In this document: one piece after another, positions 1 through 8,517 of the stretch
How positions within the stretch are numbered: position 1 is the stretch's first letter
How the letters are laid out: every line of letters begins with the position of its first letter
Origin: Spirochaetota bacterium
GTDB lineage: Bacteria; Spirochaetota; Spirochaetia; Treponematales; Rectinemataceae
Direction: 5' to 3'
Assembly: GCA_029265615.1 (NCBI GenBank)
Contig: JAJUIB010000005.1
Span: 1-64,000, forward strand
DNA: 64,000 nucleotides
The notes under the pieces: generated by a model
Seen by the model: only the letters and a program-made list of their open reading frames with translations
What the model was told of the DNA's origin: nothing
Database searches by the model: none
Made by a program: the position numbers and the translations under genes

Positions 1-2
1 AG

Positions 3-344
3 CTGGCTTCTCCCGCCGCGGGGGAGGCTACTGCATCGGCACCTGGTGCGTTCCCTGCAACCCCGGCGGGGCTCCTTTCGCTTGCCCGCAAGGAAATCGA
101 GGCGGGGAGGGCGCGGCAGGCACTCGATGCGCTCGATGCGTTGAGCGCCTTAGTCCCCGCGGGCATCGACGAGGCCTATTACCTCTATGGACTTGCCTAC
201 GAACGGAACGGCCCTGACCGCGACATCCGCAAGGCGCGCGATCAGTATCGCAAGCTCATGGCGGACTTTCCCCAGAGTCCCTTCTGGGACAAGGCCGCCG
301 AACGGCTTGCCTTCATCGAACGGCATTACTTCGATATCCGCTAA
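3..344 (+). CDS. TPR-type protein, C-terminal part (5' end outside window)
   Basis: The frame is open from the first complete codon of the window to the stop at 344, so only the last 113 residues are visible. After an Ala/Pro-rich stretch, the C-terminal region reads like tetratricopeptide helices: EAYYLYGLAYERNG, then KARDQYRKLMADFPQSPFWDKAAERL. The 'DFPQSPFWDKA' wording is typical of the TPRs of BamD/YbgF-like envelope proteins. A TTG at 141 could only be an internal start. The exact role cannot be judged without the N-terminus. Confidence 0.6.
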   Translation: MASPAAGEATASAPGAFPATPAGLLSLARKEIEAGRARQALDALDALSALVPAGIDEAYYLYGLAYERNGPDRDIRKARDQYRKLMADFPQSPFWDKAAERLAFIERHYFDIR

Positions 345-356
345 CGCTCTCCGCAT

Positions 357-385
357 TTGACAGGCTCCGCAAGAGGGGCTAGGCT
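357..385 (+). promoter_or_regulatory. sigma70-type promoter for the 422 gene
   Basis: TTGACA at 357-362, a 17-nt spacer and TAGGCT at 380-385. The predicted start of transcription is near 392, where a GTG in the frame of the downstream gene lies. The gene also has a good ribosome site further down (AAGGGGG before the ATG at 422), so a 30-nt leader is the more likely reading. Confidence 0.6.
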
Positions 386-421
386 GTAAGGGTGTTTGCC
401 TTCCTATGCCAAGGGGGATGC

Positions 422-1654
422 ATGAAACGGCGCATCATGATGATTTGTCTCGCGGCGCTTACCGCCTCGGGGTTGTGGGCTCAGGCTTCTTCGAGCGCGC
501 CGGCTACGGCAGCGCCACAGTCGGCTGCGCCGCAAGCGGCGGCGCAGATAGCGAAAGCAGAAGGCCAGCGCTATGTCGTCTACTCGGAGCGCGGCCGTTC
601 CTCGGCCGAAGGCCTAGTCGCGGAACTTGACGGCCTGTTTGCCCTATACAACAGTGTTTTCCGCTTCGATCCCTCCCTGCTCGGCGGCAAACTCACGGTG
701 CGCGAATTCGCAAGCAGGGCCGCATTTGACGCCTATCTCCAAAAAATAGCTACGCAGACCAGGGACGATTACGTCTATATCCATTATCCGAGCGCCGAGC
801 GCCGCGAACTGCTTGTGTTCCCCAAGGATGAGCCCGATCGGGCCGCGAGCCTTGCCCACCAGGCATTCATCCAGTTCCTTAAAGCCTTCGTGCAGAATCC
901 GCCCCTCTGGCTTCGCGACGGATTCGCTGTTGCTTTTGAGACCGCGCGCTGGGACGCCGATGCAAAAAGGGTTGTCTTCCCCGAAAATCTCGCCTGGCTC
1001 GAAGCGGCGAAAGCGCTCGATGCCAAGGGAAATTTTCTGCCGATCGACCGCCTACTCACGCTCGGGGCGGAGGAATCCCGGTCGCTCCTTGACGTCTACT
1101 ACCCCGAGGCCTGGGCCTTTGTATCCTTCCTCGCCAATGACACATCGCGCGACTATAACCGTTTTCTCTGGGACACGATCGCGGGCTTGCGTCGGGAGGC
1201 GAGCCTTGCGGAGAATCAGGCGGCTGTAAAAGTTCGTCTTGAAACCTGGTATGGGACGCAGGATGCTGCAAAGGCGCTGTCCGCCTACCTTGCTTCGCGA
1301 AAAACCTATCCCGAGCTGGTCGCCGATGGAGTGCGGCTCTATGGGGAAAAGGAATACGTAAGCGCGCGCAAGGCTTTCGAAGGCGCGCGGGAGCTCGATC
1401 CCTCGTCCTACGTTGTTGCGTACTACCTTGGACTCATCGCCTATGCGACGGGGGACTATGTGCGTGCCGACTTTGAGTATCAGGAGGCGCTCCGCCTTGG
1501 CTGCGAGCCGGCTATCGCGCACTATGCCCTCGGGCTTAACGCCTATGTACAAAACCGCGCCGAGGATGCGCGGCGTTACCTCGCCGTGGCGCGGGATGCG
1601 GCTCCCGAGCGCTATCGTGCCAAGGTCGAGGAGCTCCTTGGGCGCTTGAAATAG
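422..1654 (+). CDS. exported peptidase-MA-like (degenerate) TPR protein
   Basis: 410 residues starting at an ATG preceded by AAGGGGG; the N-terminus MKRRIMMICLAALTASGLWAQ is a signal peptide. A low-complexity Ala/Pro/Gln linker follows. The middle resembles the gluzincin-like peptidase MA fold: 'LAHQAFIQFL' occupies the place of the HExxH helix and 'PPLWLRDGFAVAFE' the place of the usual P-x-W-L-x-E-G-x-A motif. The second zinc histidine and the catalytic Glu are absent, so it is probably a non-catalytic relative. The last ~110 residues are TPR repeats (YVVAYYLGLIAYATGDYVRADFEYQEAL). A GTG at 392 is an alternative start. Likely a periplasmic scaffold, by inference. Confidence 0.6.
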   Translation: MKRRIMMICLAALTASGLWAQASSSAPATAAPQSAAPQAAAQIAKAEGQRYVVYSERGRSSAEGLVAELDGLFALYNSVFRFDPSLLGGKLTVREFASRAAFDAYLQKIATQTRDDYVYIHYPSAERRELLVFPKDEPDRAASLAHQAFIQFLKAFVQNPPLWLRDGFAVAFETARWDADAKRVVFPENLAWLEAAKALDAKGNFLPIDRLLTLGAEESRSLLDVYYPEAWAFVSFLANDTSRDYNRFLWDTIAGLRREASLAENQAAVKVRLETWYGTQDAAKALSAYLASRKTYPELVADGVRLYGEKEYVSARKAFEGARELDPSSYVVAYYLGLIAYATGDYVRADFEYQEALRLGCEPAIAHYALGLNAYVQNRAEDARRYLAVARDAAPERYRAKVEELLGRLK

Positions 1655-1669
1655 CGCCGAGGTCTACCT

Positions 1670-1930
1670 CTATGCGCGCTCGAGATGGCGGTTTCTGAAC
1701 CAGAGCACGACGTCGGTCGCGACCATGAGGCCGTTGAGCGCATAGAGGTAGACGACCTTGTCAAAGCGCACGAGGAGTTTGTTCAGGATGCCAAAGGCAT
1801 AGCCTAAAAGGATGACGAGGAGAAAAAAGAGGCTTTTGCCCTTGGTGCTCCGCGCGCGATATGATTTTGCGATAGAAAAAGGCCACGCGGCCCCAAAGCA
1901 CAATAACATGCCGATCTCGTAGATGCTCAT
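1670..1930 (-). CDS. small PQ-loop/SWEET-like membrane protein
   Basis: 86 residues. The start MSIYEIGMLLCFGAAWPFSI is preceded by AAAGGGATCACC, a better start than the upstream in-frame codon at 1972. Three hydrophobic helices are visible, with the sequence 'SIAKSYRARSTKGKS' between the first and second, reminiscent of the conserved loop of PQ-loop/SemiSWEET half-transporters. Proteins of this look are widespread in anaerobes as uncharacterised membrane proteins. It converges on the upstream TPR gene with only 15 nt between the stops. Substrate unknown. Confidence 0.6.
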   Translation of the reverse strand: MSIYEIGMLLCFGAAWPFSIAKSYRARSTKGKSLFFLLVILLGYAFGILNKLLVRFDKVVYLYALNGLMVATDVVLWFRNRHLERA

Positions 1931-2005
1931 GGTGATCCCTTTCCTGATGTTGCGTGCACGAACGCCGCGCATTTAGGCGCAACGTCCTGTTCTATATGCG
2001 AAAGA

Positions 2006-2029
2006 AAGGCCTCCACGAAGGGAGGCCTT
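2006..2029 (-). terminator. rho-independent terminator of the CheY-like gene
   Basis: Perfect 9-bp inverted repeat AAGGCCTCC / GGAGGCCTT with a 6-nt loop, followed on the minus strand by TCTTTC. It lies just downstream of the minus-strand response regulator. Confidence 0.7.
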
Positions 2030-2056
2030 AGCTGGAGTGCACTGTGTGCGAAGGCC

Positions 2057-2494
2057 TTAGCGCTTGAGAACTTGGAGAATGCGCTCGAGCACTTTTTTGC
2101 GGTCGAGCGGCTTGACAATGTAGCTTTTCGCGCCGAGGAGGAGGGACTTTTTGACAACATCCTCCTTGCCGAGAGCGCTCACCATGACAACCGTCGCATT
2201 CTTGTCGAATTCGAGAATCTTCTCGAGAGCGGTGACGCCGTCCATCTTCGGCATGGTGATGTCCATGGTCACGAGGTCGATGTTGGGATAGAGTTCCTTG
2301 TATTTCTCGATGCCGGAAAGCCCATCTCCTGCCGTACCAACCACCTCGAAGCCCTCCGAGGTGAGGATCTGGCCGAGCTGCTTTGCGATGAACATGGAGT
2401 CGTCTACGATGAGCACGCGATATGCCCCGCCGTCGGGCTTGAGGCCATCGGGGCGCTTCTCGTTGATGTTCGGCATGTCGGACTTGGCGATCAT
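2057..2494 (-). CDS. CheY-like single-domain response regulator
   Basis: 145 residues forming one receiver domain after a ~24-residue polar N-terminal extension. Visible are the acidic pair in VLIVDDSMF (Asp31, Asp32), the phospho-acceptor Asp78 in LVTMDITMPKMDG, and the Lys of YIVKPLD. No output domain follows, so it acts by protein-protein contact, as CheY and stand-alone regulators do. AAGGAG lies 11 nt before this ATG but only 2 nt before an in-frame TTG at 2503, so ATG 2494 was preferred. The gene is monocistronic, with its own promoter and terminator. The cognate kinase is not nearby. Confidence 0.85.
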   Translation of the reverse strand: MIAKSDMPNINEKRPDGLKPDGGAYRVLIVDDSMFIAKQLGQILTSEGFEVVGTAGDGLSGIEKYKELYPNIDLVTMDITMPKMDGVTALEKILEFDKNATVVMVSALGKEDVVKKSLLLGAKSYIVKPLDRKKVLERILQVLKR

Positions 2495-2553
2495 ACGCTT
2501 CAACGCTCCTTTTCCCTGACCCGGCCGCTCGGGCCACCTGGTCTACTGCTACG

Positions 2554-2582
2554 GTTATAATCGAAGCTTCATGCCTTTGCAA
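2554..2582 (-). promoter_or_regulatory. promoter for the CheY-like gene
   Basis: On the minus strand TTGCAA (2582-2577), a 17-nt spacer and TATAAC (2559-2554). This is a good sigma70-type match about 60 nt before the start codon. Confidence 0.6.
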
Positions 2583-2809
2583 GGCCGCCATGCATGAAAC
2601 GTACTGCGGGGATTCCCATCTCGTCTACAAAAAGTCCCATGCGTTCCCGGAAGGGCGCATAGACAGCTTTAAGAGGCGCGTGCTAGTATCAGTCAGCCGG
2701 GGGCGGTTTATGGAAAGATCGCCGCACGGCGGCTGGCTATGGTGGAAGGCGCCGCACGGCCGTAGCTTCTGGTTGTACGAACTATCCCGCCTCCGGCACC
2801 AAGGAACCG
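2583..2809. other. intergenic region between the CheY-like gene and hflX
   Basis: The divergent gap is 315 bases (2495-2809). Besides the minus-strand promoter it holds two copies of GCCGCACGGC about 30 bases apart (2724-2762), each inside a small CG-rich inverted repeat. No RNA gene was recognised. A ribosome site (AAGGAA) precedes hflX at 2810. Confidence 0.4.
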
Positions 2810-4108
2810 ATGAGCGAACTCAAAGACACGGCGATCCGCCCTGAACGGGCGTTTTTGGTTGGCGTTCAGACCGACAGGATTCCCAAGGAAGAGGCTGAGT
2901 CGCTCTTGCGCGAGCTTGCGGGGCTGGCAAAGAGCCTCGGCCTCGAGGTTGTAGGCTCCCTTTGCGTCAAACTTCGAGAGCGCAATCCCGCTCTTCTCAT
3001 TGGCTCGGGCAAGGCTGACGAGGTGGTCGCCGCCGCCAAGGCGGAAAACGCCGATTCCATTGTGTTCGATCATCAACTTTCCCCCGTACAGCAGCGTAAC
3101 TGGGAAAAGCTCGCCGAGCTCAAGGTCTACGACCGCGCGGAGCTTATCATTCGGATTTTTGCGCACCGCGCTCTTACCCGCGAGGCGGGGCTCCAGGTCG
3201 AGCTTGCCGAGCTCGAGTACTCCCTGCCGCGGCTTGCACACTCCTATGAGGCGCTTCACCGCCAGCGCGGCGGCCGTTATGGCACAAAGGGCGCAGGCGA
3301 GCAGAAGATCGAGCTCGATCGGCGAGAGATCGAAAAGCGCATCCACGAGATCAAGGAAGAGCTCAAGGTGGTCAGAAAGAGCCGCGAGACCCAGCGGAAG
3401 CGCCGCGAGCGGGAGGCCATTCCGCGCGCCGCCGTCGTTGGCTATACGAATGCGGGAAAATCGAGTCTCCTTAACGCCCTCACCCAGGCGAGTGTCCTTG
3501 TCGAAGACAAGCTCTTTGCGACGCTCGATCCGACGACGCGGCGCATAGCGCTTTCGCGGGGCGGCGCACTACTCCTCACCGATACGGTCGGCTTTGTGCG
3601 AAATTTGCCGCATGGCCTTGTCGAGGCCTTTAAGGCGACGCTCGAAGAGGCATCCGCCGCCGACCTTCTTGTCCATGTCATCGATGCCGCCGATTCCGAG
3701 GCGGAGCGCCACATTGCGACAACCGACAAGGTCCTTCGCGAAATCGGCGCAGGCGGCATTCCGCGGGTGCTTGTTTTCAACAAGATCGATCTTTTAGGAG
3801 ACTGCGCCGCCCTTGAGGGGCTTCTTGCCGCGCACCCCGGCGCGGTGCCTGTGTCGGTGAAGACGGGTGAAGGGCTACAGCTACTCATCGCCGCGATCGA
3901 GGAGGGGCTCACCGCCAAAGCCGAAGAGCTAGTGCTTGCGATTCCCGACGCGCGCTACGAGCTTGTCGCGCTTCTTTACCGGGAGGCCTCGATCATCGCC
4001 GAATCCCGCGACGAAGAAGGCACCCTGCTTCGCTGTCGCGTGCCCGAACGGCTACGCTCCCGCGTTGCGCCCTTCATCCGGCCATCCCGGTCCGCCTCGG
4101 AGGGCTAG
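2810..4108 (+). CDS. hflX: GTPase HflX
   Basis: 432 residues, the normal HflX length. An N-terminal HflX domain (about 10-195) contains the signature 'PALLIGSGKADEV' and 'VFDHQLSPVQQRNWE', and a coiled region (170-205) connects it to the G domain. G1 is GYTNAGKSS (211-219), the switch region reads ATLDPTTR (237-244), G3 is DTVGF (258-262) and G4 is NKID. HflX binds the 50S subunit and splits stalled ribosomes after heat or antibiotic stress. The start has AAGGAA three bases upstream. It converges on the 4105-5676 gene with overlapping stops. Confidence 0.96.
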   Translation: MSELKDTAIRPERAFLVGVQTDRIPKEEAESLLRELAGLAKSLGLEVVGSLCVKLRERNPALLIGSGKADEVVAAAKAENADSIVFDHQLSPVQQRNWEKLAELKVYDRAELIIRIFAHRALTREAGLQVELAELEYSLPRLAHSYEALHRQRGGRYGTKGAGEQKIELDRREIEKRIHEIKEELKVVRKSRETQRKRREREAIPRAAVVGYTNAGKSSLLNALTQASVLVEDKLFATLDPTTRRIALSRGGALLLTDTVGFVRNLPHGLVEAFKATLEEASAADLLVHVIDAADSEAERHIATTDKVLREIGAGGIPRVLVFNKIDLLGDCAALEGLLAAHPGAVPVSVKTGEGLQLLIAAIEEGLTAKAEELVLAIPDARYELVALLYREASIIAESRDEEGTLLRCRVPERLRSRVAPFIRPSRSASEG

Positions 4109-5676
4109 CCCGCCTGCTCCTCCTTCGCATAGAATTGGAGGAGCTGGACCATATAGTATATTTTCTTGTATACCTCAACGAGCCACTCTTTAAGCGGCCT
4201 GGATGCGGCGCTATCGAGTTCCTTCCAGTTGATGATAATCTCATGGTGGGGACGCTCGTGGTCCTCGATAAGGGCCTTGAGGTAGCGACCGACGGCAATG
4301 AGGTTGACGGCGGCCCGCGTGACAAGACCGAGTGCCTTGTCATTTGCATCCTTGAGCATGGTGCGCAGGTACTTGATCTGCTCTTTGTCGCGGTCGCTCT
4401 TCATGAGCGCGGTCCTAATTCGCGAGCCGAGTTCCCCCTCGTCTGCAAGGGAGTCGTCAAAGGCGAGGAGCTGCTCGGACACCTCGAGCAGGGCGTGATA
4501 GCCATCGGATAGTTGCTGCGATTGGACCATCGTCGTCCACTGGCCTCGTATGAGGAGGAGGTCGACGAGTTCGCGGATGTCCTTTTTAAAATAATCCATA
4601 AGATAGGCTTTGAGGTAGTTCAGGGCCTGCGCCTGTGTATAGCCGCCGAGCATTTTTTTTGCGAAGACGACATTCGCCTTTTCCGTGTAGTTTTTCATGC
4701 GGAGCACGATCGAGGTGCCAAAGACCTGCTTGGCCGTCTCGTCGATCTTTGCATTGCGCCGTTCCTGCACGAGCCGCTGGAGGAGCGTTTCAACCTGGGT
4801 TTTAAGCTTCTGAAGGAAGGGCTCGACGATTCGCTCGTTCGGGTAGCGCGGCTGAGGCATCCATCCAGGCGCCTTTTTGATGTGTCGGACGATGAGCTCG
4901 AGGATCTGGCTTTTGCGCACCTCGGCGAGCGCCGGCAGGAGCTTTTGCCAGGCTTCGAGCTGGATCACGTCGGTGTTCCTGTAATCGCGGAGCGCCTGGA
5001 ATATCCGCTTCCAGTCCGCCTCGAGGTCGAGTGGCACGAGGACTTCGAGAAAATTCTCAAGATCGTCAACGACGTAGTCGCCGTTGATGGGTTCGAATTT
5101 GGGTGCTTTGCCGAAGCTACGCTCCGCGAGGCTCGAATCGCACTTTTTGAGGAGAAAATAGAAGTCGAAGTTGATGAAATTGATGAAGGAGAGGAGCGTG
5201 TTGTAGGCCGTGTCGATCTGGTGGATCTTCTCTCCATCGAAGACCGCGTAGAAGGTGTTGAGGGTGTTTTTCACCTCGTCCTGGAGCGTTTTGAGATCGA
5301 CCGCCTTCGCCCGCTCGAGAATGCTCGACTCAGCGAGTCTTTCAGAGAGGGCGAGCTGTTCCTTCGACAGGAAGCTCTCGATGACAAAGGCGCGGAGCGC
5401 ACCCGAACTCGCCGCGTTCCCGAGGAGGACCTGGGCCGGGGCGGTTACGCGGTATATCTCGTAAAAAAAGCGGGCAAGCCCGGGAAGGGCTTCCTGACCC
5501 TTCGGGCGGTAGAACTTGAATCGCGAACGCTGGAGGTCCTTGCCGATGGCTTTGAGCTGCCGTTTCTTTTCCGCCTCGGGGTCACCCATGCCGGTGAAAA
5601 AGGAGAGTAGCCGCTCGAGAAAATTCTCGCCGCCGGTGTTGCCTTTCTGGGAACCGGACTGTGCCTTCGCGCTCAT
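4105..5676 (-). CDS. spirochaete-type helical protein (DUF5312-like)
   Basis: 523 residues, mostly charged amphipathic helices, with no signal peptide or membrane segment, so cytoplasmic. The sequence (NFLERLLSFFTGMGDPEAEKKRQL near the start, FINFINFDFYFLLKKCDSS in the middle) resembles a conserved family I know only from spirochaetes, which I believe is DUF5312. Function is unknown. A promoter-like TTGACC/TATAAG pair ends just 8 nt before the ATG, and no separate Shine-Dalgarno is present apart from AAGG overlapping the -10. Two further large helical proteins of similar style occur at 17396-19360 and 50745-52160. Confidence 0.75.
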   Translation of the reverse strand: MSAKAQSGSQKGNTGGENFLERLLSFFTGMGDPEAEKKRQLKAIGKDLQRSRFKFYRPKGQEALPGLARFFYEIYRVTAPAQVLLGNAASSGALRAFVIESFLSKEQLALSERLAESSILERAKAVDLKTLQDEVKNTLNTFYAVFDGEKIHQIDTAYNTLLSFINFINFDFYFLLKKCDSSLAERSFGKAPKFEPINGDYVVDDLENFLEVLVPLDLEADWKRIFQALRDYRNTDVIQLEAWQKLLPALAEVRKSQILELIVRHIKKAPGWMPQPRYPNERIVEPFLQKLKTQVETLLQRLVQERRNAKIDETAKQVFGTSIVLRMKNYTEKANVVFAKKMLGGYTQAQALNYLKAYLMDYFKKDIRELVDLLLIRGQWTTMVQSQQLSDGYHALLEVSEQLLAFDDSLADEGELGSRIRTALMKSDRDKEQIKYLRTMLKDANDKALGLVTRAAVNLIAVGRYLKALIEDHERPHHEIIINWKELDSAASRPLKEWLVEVYKKIYYMVQLLQFYAKEEQAG

Positions 5677-5684
5677 GTGCCTAC

Positions 5685-5712
5685 CTTATATGATGAACGC
5701 CGCCACGGTCAA
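5685..5712 (-). promoter_or_regulatory. promoter with -10 eight bases from the start codon (4105-5676 gene)
   Basis: TTGACC (5712-5707), 16-nt spacer, TATAAG (5690-5685) on the minus strand, then 8 nt to the ATG at 5676. The spacing predicts a transcript starting at or within a few bases of the start codon. Confidence 0.5.
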
Positions 5713-6488
5713 CTAAAGCCAGTCGGGATGCGGAGTTCGCCGGAAACGAAGCTCCGCGCCGCTTCGTCGCCCTCCGTCCGGATGAGGAGGGCGCCCGAAG
5801 GCGCTATGCCCTCAAGGATGCCTTCGACGAGCCCTTGATCTGCGGCGAGGCCGGTGAGAAACGCTACGCGCTCGCCGTGGCGCCAGAGGCGTTCAGTGGC
5901 TTCGGCCCGCCAGTCCTCGTCCACTAAAACGAAGTAGATCTGTTCGAGGGCGATTTCGAGGAGCTCGAGGCGGGGGAGGGGAGCCGCACGTCCCGCCGCG
6001 AGTACGAGGCTTGTCGCCGTGTTGCCGAGCGCCGGGGGAAAGGACCGCTGATTGACATTGATGCCGAACCCGACATAGGCCGCATCCTCGGCCGCCTCGC
6101 ACAATATGCCGGCGAGCTTCCGGTCGCCGATGAGGACATCGTTCGGCCATTTGAGGCGCGGTGCACAGTCGAGGCGCATGCCCTGCCGGATGGCGAAGAT
6201 CGAGACGGCCCTGCAAAGGGCAAGGCCGATGCGCAGGGTGAATCCGGGTAGCTCCGCGCTCGTCCGCTCAAGAATGACGGTGGCTAAGAGATTGTCGCCC
6301 GGCGCGGATTCCCAGCGTCGCTCGGGCAGACGACCTCGTCCCGCGGTTTGCGCTTCCGCGGTCACCGTGGTTCCGGGATAGAACCCCATTTTGGCGAGTC
6401 TTCGCGCATCGTCCATCGTGGAGCCCGTCGTGCCGATGCGGAAAACCGCAGCGCCGGGAAAGGCATTGCGGATATCGATCTGTTCCAT
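5709..6488 (-). CDS. birA: biotin--[acetyl-CoA-carboxylase] ligase, monofunctional
   Basis: 259 residues. The adenylation loop is TAGRGRLPERRW (around 48-59) and the biotin/ATP-site motif is KWPNDVLIGDRKLAGILCE (around 118-136). It joins biotin, through biotinyl-AMP, to carrier lysines of carboxylases. The N-terminal winged-helix DNA-binding domain of bifunctional BirA is missing, so this form should not repress biotin genes itself. A small C-terminal domain (about 215-259) is present. TTGCGC and TTAGAG, 16 bases apart, lie immediately upstream, the latter 10 nt before the ATG, without a clear ribosome site. Confidence 0.93.
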   Translation of the reverse strand: MEQIDIRNAFPGAAVFRIGTTGSTMDDARRLAKMGFYPGTTVTAEAQTAGRGRLPERRWESAPGDNLLATVILERTSAELPGFTLRIGLALCRAVSIFAIRQGMRLDCAPRLKWPNDVLIGDRKLAGILCEAAEDAAYVGFGINVNQRSFPPALGNTATSLVLAAGRAAPLPRLELLEIALEQIYFVLVDEDWRAEATERLWRHGERVAFLTGLAADQGLVEGILEGIAPSGALLIRTEGDEAARSFVSGELRIPTGFS

Positions 6489-6693
6489 GACCGTTTCACT
6501 CTAACGCCCTCCGTCGTCTTGCGCAATAATGCGTGCATGTCGAAAAGGGGCGGATCACGCGCGGTCTTGCGAAGACGTCGCTCGCGTGCTACCTTGCGGG
6601 CAGTTCTTGCGATGCTTCCCTTCCTGCGAATGGCGCCTCCAGTTTACGGGATTGTGCGCGAATCGGGGGATCGGGGATCGAGAGGAGTAAGGT

Positions 6694-8517
6694 ATGTGTG
6701 GAATCGTGGGCTACGCCGGACCACGGCGGGCCGTCCCTGTGTTGCTTGAAGGTCTCAAGCGACTTGAGTATCGCGGCTACGACTCGGCCGGCATCGCCAT
6801 TGGCGACGAGGGGCGGCTTGCGGTGGTGAAAAGGGTGGGCAAAATCGCCGTCCTGCGGAACGCGGTGCCCAAGGAGCTCCCAGGTTCCTGGGGCATCGGC
6901 CATACGCGGTGGGCGACGCATGGCGGCGTCACCGAGGCGAACGCGCACCCGCACCTTGATTCCTCGGGCAAGGTGGCGGTCGTCCACAACGGCATCATCG
7001 AAAACTACCGTGCGCTCAGGAACATGCTCGAACGCGAAGGCGTGTGCTTCGCGAGTGAAACCGACAGCGAGGTGATCCCTCATCTTGTTGCGCGCTACTA
7101 TGAGGGCGACCTTGAGCAGGCGGTGAAGGCCGCGCTCTCCCACCTCGAAGGGACTTACGGCATCGCGGTCGTCCATGCCGACGAACCGGGGCGCATCATC
7201 GGTGCCCGGAACGGCAGCCCCCTCGTTGTCGGCGTGGGTTCGGGCGAGATGTTTCTTGCAAGCGACGTCACCGCGATGATCGCGCACACCAAACAGGTTG
7301 TCTATCTTTCCGACGGCGAGGTGGTGGCCATCGATCCCTCGGGCTTCCGCACGACCGATCGCGACGACCGCCCCGTCGCCAAGAAGGTCGACGAGGTCGC
7401 CTGGGAACTCGGCTCCATCGAGAAGGGCGACTTTGCGTGCTACATGGAGAAGGAGATATTCGAGCAGCCCGAATCGGTTGCGCGGGCCTTGGGCGGCCGG
7501 CTGGAAAGTGCGGAGGCGACCGCCAAGCTCGGTGGCCTTAACCTGGACCGCCGCCAGCTCAGACAGGTGGGGCGTGTGCGGGTCATTGCCGCCGGAACGA
7601 GTTGGCATGCTGGCCTTGTCGGAGCCCAGCTTCTTGAATCGATGGCGCGCATACCCGCAAGTGCCGAGCTTGCAAGCGAGCTGAGGTATCGCAACCCCGT
7701 TGTGGAAAAGGATAGCCTCTGGTTCGCCGTCTCGCAATCCGGCGAGACCGCTGACACGCTCTACGCGCTCCGAGAAATCCAGAGAAAGGGCGGAACGGTT
7801 CTTGGCATCTGCAATGTCGTCGGTTCAACGATCGCGCGCGAATCGGACGGCGGCATCTATGTGCATTCCGGCCCCGAGATTGCGGTCGCATCGACTAAGG
7901 CCTTTACGAGCCAGCTTGCAGCCTTTTATCTGTTTACCCTCCTCATGGCGCGCATGCGCGACCTTTCACATGCCGAGGGCGCTCATTTTTCCGCCGCTCT
8001 TGCGGGGGTACCCGGCAAAATCGCGGAAACGCTCCGTTGCCGCGATCTTGTCCAGGCCCTCGCCAAGAAGTACGCCCGCTCGGAGAATTTTCTCTTTCTG
8101 GGCCGCGGCCTGATGTACCCGATCGCTCTCGAGGGGGCGCTGAAGCTCAAGGAAATTTCCTACGCACATGCCGAAGGCTGCGCCGCGGGCGAGATCAAGC
8201 ACGGCCCGATCGCGCTCGTAGCTCCCGAGGTTCCAAGCATATTCCTTGTTCCCGACGATGAGCTTCGCGAGAAGACGATCTCCAACATGCGCGAGATCAA
8301 GGCTCGCGGGGGCCCCGTTATCGCCGTCGGTGTCGAGGGGGATGCGGAGGTTGCCGCAATCGCCGACGATTTTGTGCCGACGCCCCGCATGGATCCACGG
8401 TTTTACCCCTTCACGATGGTGGTGCCGCTCCAGCTCTTCGCTTATTTTGTCGCGCTTGAGCTCGGACGCGATATCGACCAGCCGCGGAACCTTGCGAAGT
8501 CGGTGACCGTGGAATGA
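6694..8517 (+). CDS. glmS: glutamine--fructose-6-phosphate aminotransferase (isomerizing)
   Basis: 607 residues, standard length. The N-terminus MCGIVGY supplies the catalytic Cys of the class II glutaminase domain (about 1-220), followed by two SIS sugar-isomerase domains (SQSGETADT in the first; EGALKLKEISYAHAEG in the second) and the C-terminal LAKSVTVE. It makes glucosamine-6-phosphate, the first step to UDP-GlcNAc for peptidoglycan. GAGGAGTAAGGT precedes the ATG. The 200-base leader was inspected for a glmS ribozyme core and none was recognised. The stop overlaps the next gene as ATGA. Confidence 0.98.
   Translation: MCGIVGYAGPRRAVPVLLEGLKRLEYRGYDSAGIAIGDEGRLAVVKRVGKIAVLRNAVPKELPGSWGIGHTRWATHGGVTEANAHPHLDSSGKVAVVHNGIIENYRALRNMLEREGVCFASETDSEVIPHLVARYYEGDLEQAVKAALSHLEGTYGIAVVHADEPGRIIGARNGSPLVVGVGSGEMFLASDVTAMIAHTKQVVYLSDGEVVAIDPSGFRTTDRDDRPVAKKVDEVAWELGSIEKGDFACYMEKEIFEQPESVARALGGRLESAEATAKLGGLNLDRRQLRQVGRVRVIAAGTSWHAGLVGAQLLESMARIPASAELASELRYRNPVVEKDSLWFAVSQSGETADTLYALREIQRKGGTVLGICNVVGSTIARESDGGIYVHSGPEIAVASTKAFTSQLAAFYLFTLLMARMRDLSHAEGAHFSAALAGVPGKIAETLRCRDLVQALAKKYARSENFLFLGRGLMYPIALEGALKLKEISYAHAEGCAAGEIKHGPIALVAPEVPSIFLVPDDELREKTISNMREIKARGGPVIAVGVEGDAEVAAIADDFVPTPRMDPRFYPFTMVVPLQLFAYFVALELGRDIDQPRNLAKSVTVE

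Noticed and set aside
4513-5610. 365-residue open frame opposite the 4105-5676 gene
   Set aside because: Shadow of a conserved helical protein; no ribosome site or recognisable domain.
6489-6693. glmS ribozyme in the glmS leader
   Set aside because: I looked for the conserved ribozyme core and pairing elements and did not see them.
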